From the NCBI GenBank assembly GCA_002083405.1, contig LVWT01000018.1, forward strand, positions 1 through 56,942: 56,942 bases of DNA, written 5' to 3'. A program made the translations under genes and the position numbers. The stretch comes from Nitrospira sp. SG-bin2. Its GTDB lineage: Bacteria > Nitrospirota > Nitrospiria > Nitrospirales > Nitrospiraceae. Each line of letters starts with the position of its first letter. Positions within the stretch are counted from its first letter, which is position 1. This document shows, piece after piece, positions 33,203-40,783 of this stretch. The notes under the pieces are model-generated. The model searched no databases and had not been told where the DNA came from. It saw only the letters and a program-made list of their open reading frames with translations.

Positions 33203-33748
33203 TTAGCAGGCGCAGTGCCGAATGACTCCAATCAATACCCCTTCGATCTGAAACTCATCCGACGGTTGGACCATGATCGGTTGCATCGCTGCATTGGCCG
33301 GATGCAGTTCGATGTGTGTCTCTTTTTTAAAATAGGTTTTGATTGTGGCTTCGCGATTGACCAGCGCGACAATCGTTTGCCCGTTCTTCGCCGTGTCTTG
33401 CTTCCGCACGACCACAAGATCGCCGGGAAGAATGCCTTCATCCTTCATGGATTCTCCCTTCACGCGGAGCGCAAAGGTCTTGCCGCCCTTCAGCATGCTG
33501 GAGGGAACATCGACCAACTCCGACTGCGGGATCGGATCGATCGGGGAGCCTGCCGCGACGATGCCGGCCATTGGAATGTCGGTCTTCCGCTGTAACTGCT
33601 CCAGCACCACAGGCACGATGCCGGGGATCCGTCTCATGCCGGCTTCATAGCGGGCCACGGTGACGCGATTCGTATGCAAGGCATCGGCGAGTTGCTGCTG
33701 TGTGAGTCCCAATCCTTCTCGAATGCGCTTTAGATCGTGCGATTTCAT
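33203..33748 (-). CDS. LexA-like XRE/S24 self-cleaving repressor
   Basis: A 181-residue protein. Residues 3-55 form an XRE helix-turn-helix (LTQQQLADALHTNRVTVARYEAG). A LexA/CI-type S24 peptidase domain follows, with a likely autocleavage site Ala66-Gly67 (GIVAAGSPI), nucleophile Ser100 (KGESMKDEGI) and general-base Lys137 (ATIKTYF). All the elements needed for RecA-stimulated self-cleavage are present. Ordinary LexA has a winged helix rather than an XRE domain, so this is a prophage-repressor-type or atypical SOS regulator. A near-perfect palindrome (33751-33767) lies just upstream of the start and is probably its own operator. It heads a small operon with a coiled-coil and a zinc-ribbon protein. 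Confidence 0.92.
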   Translation of the reverse strand: MKSHDLKRIREGLGLTQQQLADALHTNRVTVARYEAGMRRIPGIVPVVLEQLQRKTDIPMAGIVAAGSPIDPIPQSELVDVPSSMLKGGKTFALRVKGESMKDEGILPGDLVVVRKQDTAKNGQTIVALVNREATIKTYFKKETHIELHPANAAMQPIMVQPSDEFQIEGVLIGVIRHCAC

Positions 33749-33750
33749 AT

Positions 33751-33767
33751 TGTAGCCAATGGTTACA
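33751..33767. promoter_or_regulatory. Probable operator of the XRE/S24 repressor
   Basis: TGTAGCCAATGGTTACA: half-sites TGTAGCCA and TGTAACCA (inverted) around one central base. It lies 3 bases upstream of the start codon. A perfect -35 (TTGACA on the - strand, 33788-33783) lies upstream, so a bound repressor would cover the expected -10 region. Confidence 0.6.
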
Positions 33768-34176
33768 CATAAGAATGTCGCATGTCAAGCGGGTTTTTCA
33801 GCGAGTTTTGAGAAATGCGCTCGCTCACTGTGCATAACTTGCAGTGCTGGAGCGTGATTTCAAATCTATTGCAGAGTAACCTGTCCTGAAACAGGGCTCT
33901 AATTCAGGCTTGTATGTTTCCGCCTTCAATAAGATGCGAAGGCCCAATATATTGTGGTGATTTGCCGAGGTTCCTCTATGACTAAAAACTAGGCAAAAAG
34001 GTGAGTGATGTGCTCGTTTCAGCTTCTCACGCGCAAGAACGCTAGTTATGCACAGAGATGTCCACAGAAATTGTGGGCAGTCAACGATACAAACGTCAGT
34101 CGAGAATTGAACGAAGGATGTCGAGATCTGTTGGGTAGGGATGCGTGAACGAAAGGGCGGGAGAAGGGGTTCAGTT
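33768..34176. other. Intergenic region between the repressor promoter and modC (409 bp)
   Basis: No credible gene; one - strand frame of 123 codons lacks coding character. TTATGCACA occurs in both orientations (33829-33837 and 34046-34054), with a nearby TGTCCACAG (34060-34068). These look like weak DnaA boxes but are too few to claim an origin. Confidence 0.5.
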
Positions 34177-35268
34177 CTACTCCAACAACTCTTCATTCAG
34201 CGCCACGGTTTTGATCTGCGCACAGACGCGATGCCCGGGTTTGATCCTGAGGTTCACGAGCGATTTTCTGGTAATGCTGGCAACGAGAGGCGCTCCGATA
34301 TCCAACAACACGTCCACTGATGACTGATCGATTTCGCGAATCTCCGTGACGGTTGCGTCCAATAGGTTCAATACGCTGCTTGGTGCCATGGCCTTCCCTA
34401 AGACCAGGCTCACATCGCTGGAAAGAATATGTACGCGGACGACCTGTCCGACGGCGACAGGCTGAAGCGGCACAAAGAGGGTGTGCTCATTGAATGCGAG
34501 CTGTGTGAGGCCGTATTGCGATTCGTGTCCTGCTACATGAGCGTCTAAGACGGCCCCGACACGAGGCGATCCCAGATTTCCTCGAAACTTCAGAGACGTG
34601 AGGATGTCATTCAACCCGCCGACTCCTGCGACCATGCCGTCTTTTAGCAGGACAACCCGGTCGGCCACTTGGAGGATTTCGCTGATGGCATGGCTGACGT
34701 AGATCACCGGGATGGCCAGTTCCGCATGCAACCGCCGGATGAAAGGAAGGAGTTCCTGCTTTCGTTGAATATCGAGGGAAGCCAGCGGTTCATCCATCAA
34801 GAGCAGTCTGGGGCTTGTCAGAAGGGCCCGACCAATTGCCGTGCGCTGCTGCTCGCCGCCGGAGAGGTGATGAACGCGGCGGTCAAGCAGATGCCCGATG
34901 CCTAGAATTTCGACGACCTGTTCGACCGCAATCCGTCGTTCCTCGGAGCGAATGCGGTTGTAGCCGTACAGAAGATTCGAACGGACATTATAGTGAGGGA
35001 ACAATCGAGGTTCCTGGAACACGTATCCGATCGGTCTGTCGGGAAGCGGCCGGCACGTGCCTCTCGTCTCGTCCTGCCAGACTATGTCGCCGAACTGCAT
35101 GAATCCGCTGGAGGCCCGATCCAGTCCAGCCAGGCATCTCAACAGTGTGGTTTTTCCAGAGCCGGAGGGTCCGAAGAGCACGGTGATGCCCGATGCCGGT
35201 ATATCCAGATCAATATTCAGTCGGAAGCCCGGATAGTGGAGGTCAAATCGTGCAATCAAACGATTCAT
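34177..35268 (-). CDS. modC: Molybdate ABC transporter ATP-binding protein
   Basis: A 363-residue ATPase. The ABC domain has Walker A GPSGSGKTT, signature LSGGEQQRTAIGRAL, Walker B LLLMDEPLASLD and switch His in VIYVSHAISE. A C-terminal regulatory/TOBE (molybdopterin-binding-like) domain follows (residues ~290-363, LDATVTEIREIDQSSVDVLLDIGAPLV in two pieces). Length and domain order match ModC rather than generic importers. Its ATG overlaps the modB stop, so the two are translationally coupled. It is the last gene of the locus and powers uptake of molybdate (or tungstate). Confidence 0.94.
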   Translation of the reverse strand: MNRLIARFDLHYPGFRLNIDLDIPASGITVLFGPSGSGKTTLLRCLAGLDRASSGFMQFGDIVWQDETRGTCRPLPDRPIGYVFQEPRLFPHYNVRSNLLYGYNRIRSEERRIAVEQVVEILGIGHLLDRRVHHLSGGEQQRTAIGRALLTSPRLLLMDEPLASLDIQRKQELLPFIRRLHAELAIPVIYVSHAISEILQVADRVVLLKDGMVAGVGGLNDILTSLKFRGNLGSPRVGAVLDAHVAGHESQYGLTQLAFNEHTLFVPLQPVAVGQVVRVHILSSDVSLVLGKAMAPSSVLNLLDATVTEIREIDQSSVDVLLDIGAPLVASITRKSLVNLRIKPGHRVCAQIKTVALNEELLE

Positions 35269-35930
35269 GATACGTGTATGGGGAATCGGCGGTTTACAAT
35301 GTACACCGCCAGCAAGACCAGAAACGAAAACATCAGCATCGCAGCCGATATCGTATGCGCCTGGCCGTATTCCATGACTTCGACGTGTTCGAAGATCGTG
35401 GTGGACAGGACTCGCGTCTGTCCAGGTATCGAACCCCCGACCATGAGGACGACACCAAACTCTCCGACCGTGTGCGCGAATCCGAGCACAATGGCGCTGA
35501 TGTAGCCCCGCAGAGCCATGGGGGATAGGACTGTCAGAAAGGCATCAAACTTGGAGGCGCGGAGCGACCAGGCTGCTTCCAGCGGAGCCTTGCCGACGGC
35601 TTCAAATGCGCCCTGGAGTGGCTGTATCACAAATGGCATGGAGTAAAAGACCGAGGCGATGACAAGTCCGGTGAAGGTGAATGCCAGATTCACATTCGTC
35701 AGCCGGCCGAGCGGTCCATAGGGGCCGAGCGTGATGAGGATGTAAAACCCAAGGACCGTGGGAGGCAGCACGATCGGCAGTGCAACTATCGCTTCCACGA
35801 CCGGCCTGAACGGGGAGCGGGTATGGGCCAGCCACCACGCGAGCGGTGTTCCTACGATGAGCAGCACAAAGACCGTCGTCGTCGCCAGTCGTAAAGTGAC
35901 CCACAGTGCGCTCAGGTCCATATCCATCAT
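35265..35930 (-). CDS. modB: Molybdate ABC transporter permease
   Basis: A 221-residue inner-membrane permease with five or six helices (LATTTVFVLLIVGTPLAWWLA, VEAIVALPIVLPPTVLGFYIL and others). The EAA loop, EAAWSLRASKFDAFLTVLSPMA, is typical of ModB/CysW; here given in part as EAAWSLRASKF. The ATG at 35930 is chosen because AGGTAGGA lies immediately upstream; a GTG at 35948 would add six residues. The stop overlaps the modC start. It follows modA by 31 bases. Confidence 0.93.
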   Translation of the reverse strand: MMDMDLSALWVTLRLATTTVFVLLIVGTPLAWWLAHTRSPFRPVVEAIVALPIVLPPTVLGFYILITLGPYGPLGRLTNVNLAFTFTGLVIASVFYSMPFVIQPLQGAFEAVGKAPLEAAWSLRASKFDAFLTVLSPMALRGYISAIVLGFAHTVGEFGVVLMVGGSIPGQTRVLSTTIFEHVEVMEYGQAHTISAAMLMFSFLVLLAVYIVNRRFPIHVS

Positions 35931-35961
35931 ATTCCTACCTTGGCTCACACCGGACTGACAT

Positions 35962-36717
35962 TCACTTCAGCCCATATCCATACTGTTCAATGACTGCTCT
36001 AGCCTGAGGTCCACCGATAAACTCCATCAGCGCTCTTGCTCCCGGGTTTTCTCTTCCCTTTACCAGTAAGATCACGTCCTGCTTGATCGGTTCATGCAGG
36101 TCCATCGGCACATCCCAGCGAGCGCCTTTTCCGTTGAGCTTCGGGTCTAAGATCTGAGACAGCGCGACAAAACCCAATTCGGCGTTGCCCGACTCGATGA
36201 ATCCTATGGCCTGTCCCAGGTTTTCCCCCATGACGATCCGAGGCTGGAGCTTTTCCCAGACCCCCAGCTTCTGCATCGTTTGAATGGCTGCCATTCCGTA
36301 AGGAGCGGTCTTGGGGTTGGCGATGGCCAGATGTGTGATACGCGCAGAGGTGAGCGTGTCGGCTCCCTTCACCAAGGAGGGATCGGGACTCCAGAGTACC
36401 AGGCGTCCGACGGCATAGGTAAAGCGGCTGTTCTTGACTCCCAGTCCTTCCTCTTCCAAGAGCTTCGGCCGTTCAGCGTCGGCAGAGAAGAATACGTCGA
36501 ATGGCGCGCCATTTTTGATCTGAGCATAGAATGCGCCGCTTGCGCCCGAGACCACCCGGACCTGATGACCGGTCGCCTGTTCAAATTCCATTGCAATCTC
36601 ACGAAAGGGCGGAGTGAAGTTGGCCGCAACGGCCACGAGGATCTGATCTGCAACAGCTGGTGTTGCGGCCATACTTGAGAACAGGCACAAGCACCATGCA
36701 AGTAGCCTCTGCGTCAT
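35962..36717 (-). CDS. modA: Periplasmic molybdate-binding protein
   Basis: A 251-residue substrate-binding protein with signal peptide MTQRLLAWCLCLFSSMAA (cleavage near AVA-DQ). ModA hallmarks: VAVAANFTPPFREIA, the oxyanion-binding VVSGASGAFYAQI segment, GAPFDVFFSADAERP, LAIANPKTAPYGMAA and GFVALSQIL. SD AAAGGATG is upstream. It captures molybdate and delivers it to ModB/ModC. It follows the porin gene by 12 bases, so the porin and ABC genes appear to be one transcription unit. Confidence 0.94.
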   Translation of the reverse strand: MTQRLLAWCLCLFSSMAATPAVADQILVAVAANFTPPFREIAMEFEQATGHQVRVVSGASGAFYAQIKNGAPFDVFFSADAERPKLLEEEGLGVKNSRFTYAVGRLVLWSPDPSLVKGADTLTSARITHLAIANPKTAPYGMAAIQTMQKLGVWEKLQPRIVMGENLGQAIGFIESGNAELGFVALSQILDPKLNGKGARWDVPMDLHEPIKQDVILLVKGRENPGARALMEFIGGPQARAVIEQYGYGLK

Positions 36718-36729
36718 GACACATCCTTT

Positions 36730-38349
36730 CTAGATCCGGACTCGAATCGCCGCGTAAAAATAATCGCTATCCTTGTTTCCACCGGCCGGCATTTGCCCGA
36801 GGATGGTGGGGCTATCGAAATACGATCCTTTGAACCAATGGACGTAGCCGACATCACAGTCGAGGTTGGAGGTGACAGCCCATTGCGCTTGGAGCTCGAG
36901 GTCATGCCCTAGCGATGTGCCGGCGTTTCCGGTGGGATCCCGCACGCCGGTATTGCCGAAGAAATCTCTATCCTGTGCCAGGTGCCAGGCCCGATGTTTG
37001 ACCATCAACGTCCAACTTGGTGTCGGGTTGAGGAATACGCGCCAGCCCGGTGAGATCAGGTTGGTTCTGGCAAATGGTCCCCAGGTCCCGGTCGGTCCGT
37101 ATTCCCATCGTCGAGCGCCGAATAAGGGATCAAACCCTTCATCTTGATTGTCACCTGGCTGGCGATCGCCGCTGGCGTAGTCGAACTGAAACAGGAGTCG
37201 AGGGGTCCAAGGAGTGTTGAAGGTATAGCCGAGTTCCACGTGTTGAAGATAGGCGAAGTGGTCGGTGATGCCACGACGACCGGTTTGCCACGCGGTCTCA
37301 ATTTCATAATCCGGTTCCCCAGGCTTGGGGTCCTTATACAAGCGGCCACCGGCAGTCGAATAGGTTCGATGTGCGGATCCGTTGGGGACTCGCTGATCGT
37401 TCAGGCCGAAATAAAAGGCATCAACCTGAAACCAGGGGAAGTGCCGGCTCTCTAGATAGGTGCCCCAAAACAAGAGGTTGTGATATTGCTGATCGAGCCG
37501 TACGTCGTCCCGCACGACTGGCTGTGTCGCAAATGCCCGGATTCTCCAGGTATTGCCTTGCGCGAGTTGCCAATGGAACCCGTCAAAGGAATTCACGGTG
37601 TTTCGGAACGCATTTCGCGCGATCAACCGCCGGCTTCCAAAGTCCATGGTCATGCGTCCGAAGTGAAGATCGGTGCGAAGTCCGGTTCCCAAGACGTTGT
37701 GTACAGTTAAAGCTCCGACTAACTGTAAGACATCGAACTCATTGACGGTGGTGGCATCGCGAAAATCTCCAGGGTCCTTATCTAGGAAGGAACGCGAATC
37801 CTGTCCTTCAAACAAGAGCCGCAAGGGGCCGTCGCCGCCTAAGCCGACACGCACACGCGACCGTAAGGCGATCTGGGCGTCTGTCCGTCCGTTGCCGACC
37901 GCTTGGCTTGCCCGCCAGGGGTGGTCGTACGATTCGAATCGAGTCCGGTTTTCGAATCCGAGATCCAGCCAGTCCGGGAGGCGGAGCAGGGGTCTTTCGT
38001 AGTGAGTCCAATCCATTTCTCGCCGTCGATTGAGCACTGCATCCGCTGGTTCGATCCAATTCTTTCCAGTGCGATCCGTGGTTTTGAAATAGTCTTCATC
38101 GGTGATCAGATGCTTGTCATGCATCAGTTTGAGGACCGGGTCTTCCGTGTTCTTGAACTCCCATTTCCCATCTTTCTGAACCAGTTCGCCGTATTCGACG
38201 GCTTTTACCGGGTCCGTTCCCATAACGAGGAGGAGAGTCAATAAGAGGCGCCGCCAAACTCTCCCGAGCAGGAAGTCTTCTTTTGCGGGCGGTCGAAATT
38301 TTCGAACTATCTCTGAGTGGGCAGGGTTGTCAGTTGCTACGTAGCGCAT
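36730..38349 (-). CDS. Alginate-export-type outer-membrane porin in the molybdate operon
   Basis: A 539-residue beta-barrel protein. A hydrophobic signal (RRLLLTLLLVMGTDPVKA) follows a ~30-residue N-terminal extension. The ATG at 38349 has AGGAA upstream and overlaps the regulator frame by 20 bases; a start nearer the signal is possible. After a ~90-residue soluble segment, alternating strands run to the end (LGFENRTRFESYDHPW, LRTDLHFGRMTMDFGSRR, DYEIETAWQTG, LLFQFDYASGDRQ). It finishes with KDSDYFYAAIRVRI and a GQMPAGGNKDSDY signature, as in alginate_exp porins. Its place between the regulator and modA suggests an outer-membrane route for the oxyanion; this is inference. Confidence 0.86.
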   Translation of the reverse strand: MRYVATDNPAHSEIVRKFRPPAKEDFLLGRVWRRLLLTLLLVMGTDPVKAVEYGELVQKDGKWEFKNTEDPVLKLMHDKHLITDEDYFKTTDRTGKNWIEPADAVLNRRREMDWTHYERPLLRLPDWLDLGFENRTRFESYDHPWRASQAVGNGRTDAQIALRSRVRVGLGGDGPLRLLFEGQDSRSFLDKDPGDFRDATTVNEFDVLQLVGALTVHNVLGTGLRTDLHFGRMTMDFGSRRLIARNAFRNTVNSFDGFHWQLAQGNTWRIRAFATQPVVRDDVRLDQQYHNLLFWGTYLESRHFPWFQVDAFYFGLNDQRVPNGSAHRTYSTAGGRLYKDPKPGEPDYEIETAWQTGRRGITDHFAYLQHVELGYTFNTPWTPRLLFQFDYASGDRQPGDNQDEGFDPLFGARRWEYGPTGTWGPFARTNLISPGWRVFLNPTPSWTLMVKHRAWHLAQDRDFFGNTGVRDPTGNAGTSLGHDLELQAQWAVTSNLDCDVGYVHWFKGSYFDSPTILGQMPAGGNKDSDYFYAAIRVRI

Positions 38350-39514
38350 GGAATTTTCCTGTTTCGCTGGTGTCATATCCGCCCAGGGCATTCAGCTCGT
38401 CTCGAAACCGGCGGCTGACAAGTGTCTCAAACAAATGGGCCAGTGTCGGATGGGATTTCAAATAAGCTCTGGGAACAACCAGATCGTAGCGTGCCGCTTG
38501 CAGCGGCACGAAGTCGAGATCGAAGAGTTGGGCGGCCGATCGGATTCCGATTCCCACATCGGCCTAGTGTTCCGCGATGGCTCTGGCCACCCCGAAATGT
38601 GTCGATGCGATGTGGTCATACCCTGGAACTTGCGTCGGCGCCACTCCGGCTGCCCGCAACCGCTGATCGAGCAGCAGTCTTGCCCCGGAGCCTTCTTCGC
38701 GATTGATCAGGGTGATCGTGGGGTCAGAAAGATCGGCGGCTGTGCGAATGGATTTCGGGTTTCCGGGCCGAACCAAGAAGCCCTCCTCCCATGTCGCGAA
38801 GGTCACAACGTCATAGTGTGATCCTTTGAGAGATCGGCGGAGAAACGGCATGTTCGACTCGCCGGTCACCGGATCGAAGAGATGCAGCCCCGCGATATGC
38901 ACTTCGCCGCGCTGTAAGGCATGGAGCGCTGCCGTGCTGCCCATGGTCCATCCGATAACAGACGTCCGATCTTTCTGTCGCCGCATATATTCGCCGGCCA
39001 GAAAGATCGCCGGGTCGCATCCGGCTACGGAGATGTCCTGCTCGATCGTTTGTCGATCCCGAGAAAGTTTCACGTGGACGGTCGAGTCTGACCTGCCGCT
39101 GTGCGTTTCAACGACATACCCGTCAGCCGGGACGGTGAAGGACAGTTGCTCGCCCAATCCGGTGACGGGTCTCACGATCGTCCGCTTTCCAACGGTAGAG
39201 ACCTTGACTCGGACTGGTTGTGCCTCCCGTTCTTCAGCGCGAGGGAGGCGGCCGATCAGGGTGCCGTCAACGATGTCTTCTGCTGGGGCAAGGCTGAACA
39301 GGTCTTCGACGCGGCAGGTCAGCACCGAGGCTAAACGGAGGGCGACGGCGGTGGTCGGCAAGTACAAATTCGATTCGATGGAGGAGACGGCTTGGCGTGT
39401 GATGCCCGCGCGTGTCGCGAGCTCGGATTGAGAAAACCCTGTGCGAATGCGGAAGGATTTCAGGTGATTGGAACATTTCGATGTCGAATCAGAGGAAGGT
39501 TGCCTGGCTGTCAT
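38330..39514 (-). pseudogene. XRE/PBP-like regulator (molybdate type), interrupted by an in-frame amber codon
   Basis: Residues ~15-75 are an XRE helix-turn-helix (SELATRAGITRQAVSSIESNLYLP). A central TOBE-like region follows, then a periplasmic-binding-protein-like domain (IFLAGEYMRRQK, GWTMGSTAALHALQRGEVHIAG, NREEGSGARLLLDQRL). Translation stops at TAG (38566-38564) after AIAEH, but the same frame continues with ADVGIGIRSAAQLFDLDFVP and ends at 38330 with FRDELNALGGYD, which is exactly how the family continues. One base change would restore a ~394-residue protein. Either it is a recent pseudogene, a truncated regulator lacking the last ~78 residues, or there is a base-call error. The start at 39514 (ATG) lies just inside a perfect inverted repeat. 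The family controls molybdate or related uptake. Confidence 0.85.
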
Positions 39515-39526
39515 GACGATCAAGTA

Positions 39527-39560
39527 GCAATAATACTTGTCGCATGTCAAGTATTATTGC
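39527..39560. promoter_or_regulatory. Perfect 13-bp inverted repeat in the divergent promoter region of the molybdate locus
   Basis: GCAATAATACTTG (39527-39539), 8-base spacer, CAAGTATTATTGC (39548-39560). It sits 13 bases upstream of the regulator start and 138 bases upstream of the divergent secreted-protein gene. The repeat contains a TTGACA on the - strand. It is best explained as the operator of the XRE-type regulator. Confidence 0.7.
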
Positions 39561-39697
39561 GTCTAGGCGGGCCGTACTCAATTCCATCATCCAAATTCAT
39601 GGCTGGACAGTCACCGGTTGCTTCGATAGAAGTAGCTGTTCGTCTGAGTAGGGAAATCGTTCCAGGGAATCGACGTTCAGGCTGGAGGCAGATTGCT

Positions 39698-40450
39698 ATG
39701 ACAGTTCATACACAGGTATCGATGATTGGTATGTATGTTTTCATTGGGCTCATCTGGGCATCGATGCAGGCGCCTGCTGCCTCGGCGCAACAATTTGGGA
39801 CCCCGAAGGGAGAGGAAGGCACGCGCATCTTCAAGGCGACGGAACACCCCCACTACAGCGGGCAATTTCATTTGTCAGGTCAGAAGACGATGTTGATCGG
39901 AAGCATGAAGGATGAGGTTCCCTGGGATCATCTCGATTACGCCGGGAAGCGTCTGACCGCGGTGCAGGGCACGATCGACATCGAAGTGAATGAACTCACG
40001 AACCAAGGCCAGGTAGTCGCCGAATTTGTCGAGGATACCGACCGGTATCGAATCGTGTTTGACCGGTTCGCCGCGAAGGCTCCGTTTCAGGACGGCGGCA
40101 TTGCCACCAGAATCTATGAACATGGCGATTCGAACAACGGGGATCCTCTGTATCCGAAGACGTGGCTGTATCTCGGAGGGTGGGGCACGGCGACGATGTT
40201 CAAGAATGATGCGGTGCTCTATAGGGACTACGATGCCCATTTTATGGTGATGGAACGATCCCGCGATCCCAAGACACACGAAGTGCGTTATCCGACGAAG
40301 CGGGTGCTGCCCGGCGGGGAAACCGACCCGGCCGGCATGGAAATCGATCTGTGGGTCCGATCAAAGGAACAGAACACCAAGAATTTTCCCCCGTTTGAAG
40401 CATTCGTCCATCTCTGCTGGGAAGAGGTGACGTGGAAGAGCGTGCGTTGA
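39698..40450 (+). CDS. Secreted protein of unknown function, divergent to the molybdate operon
   Basis: A 250-residue protein with a signal peptide (IGMYVFIGLIWASMQAPAASA, cleavage before QQFG; shown as two pieces MYVFIGLIWA and SMQAPAASA). The ATG at 39698 has GGAGG about ten bases upstream; the frame is open further upstream, but that part overlaps the regulator gene and lacks coding character. The mature protein has HPHYSGQFHLSG, TAVQGTIDIEVNEL, DRYRIVFDRFAAKAPF and WLYLGGWGTATMFKND, suggesting a beta-rich fold. No family recognised. Shared upstream DNA with the Mo-type regulator suggests co-regulation. Confidence 0.8.
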   Translation: MTVHTQVSMIGMYVFIGLIWASMQAPAASAQQFGTPKGEEGTRIFKATEHPHYSGQFHLSGQKTMLIGSMKDEVPWDHLDYAGKRLTAVQGTIDIEVNELTNQGQVVAEFVEDTDRYRIVFDRFAAKAPFQDGGIATRIYEHGDSNNGDPLYPKTWLYLGGWGTATMFKNDAVLYRDYDAHFMVMERSRDPKTHEVRYPTKRVLPGGETDPAGMEIDLWVRSKEQNTKNFPPFEAFVHLCWEEVTWKSVR

Positions 40451-40783
40451 GGAAGTCTCTTGCGCGAGAGTGCCGCCTCATTGCGCACGTGGCCGTTCCA
40501 CTGTAGGCAGGCCAAACCATAGCTTCTGAGGCGCACGAAGCATCTCAAGTGAAGCCAAGATCGGCAGCCAAAACTAAGTAGTCTGGCTGGCCGGGATGCG
40601 CAAAGCGTGGGTGCTGAAAAACTCACCGAGCTACTCGGAGATCCGGTACCCTTGGAGAGGATCGCAGCCGCCATCGTTCATTGAAGTGGCAAGATTGTAA
40701 CGCAGACACTGGCTTCTCTCGCCTTGAGCTAGACCTCTCCTTCCGAGTCCGCTACACTCCCTTGCGGTCAGAGGGGGGCGCTC
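40451..40783. other. Intergenic region (333 bp)
   Basis: I see no gene, strong hairpin or clear promoter here. Short open frames on both strands lack SD sites and coding character. Confidence 0.5.

Noticed and set aside
33829..34068. DnaA-box-like words TTATGCACA (both orientations) and TGTCCACAG
   Set aside because: Only three imperfect boxes, no AT-rich unwinding region and no dnaA/dnaN nearby; not enough for an origin.
33825..34196. 123-codon - strand frame between the repressor and modC
   Set aside because: It overlaps the modC 3' end, has atypical composition and no SD; treated as chance.
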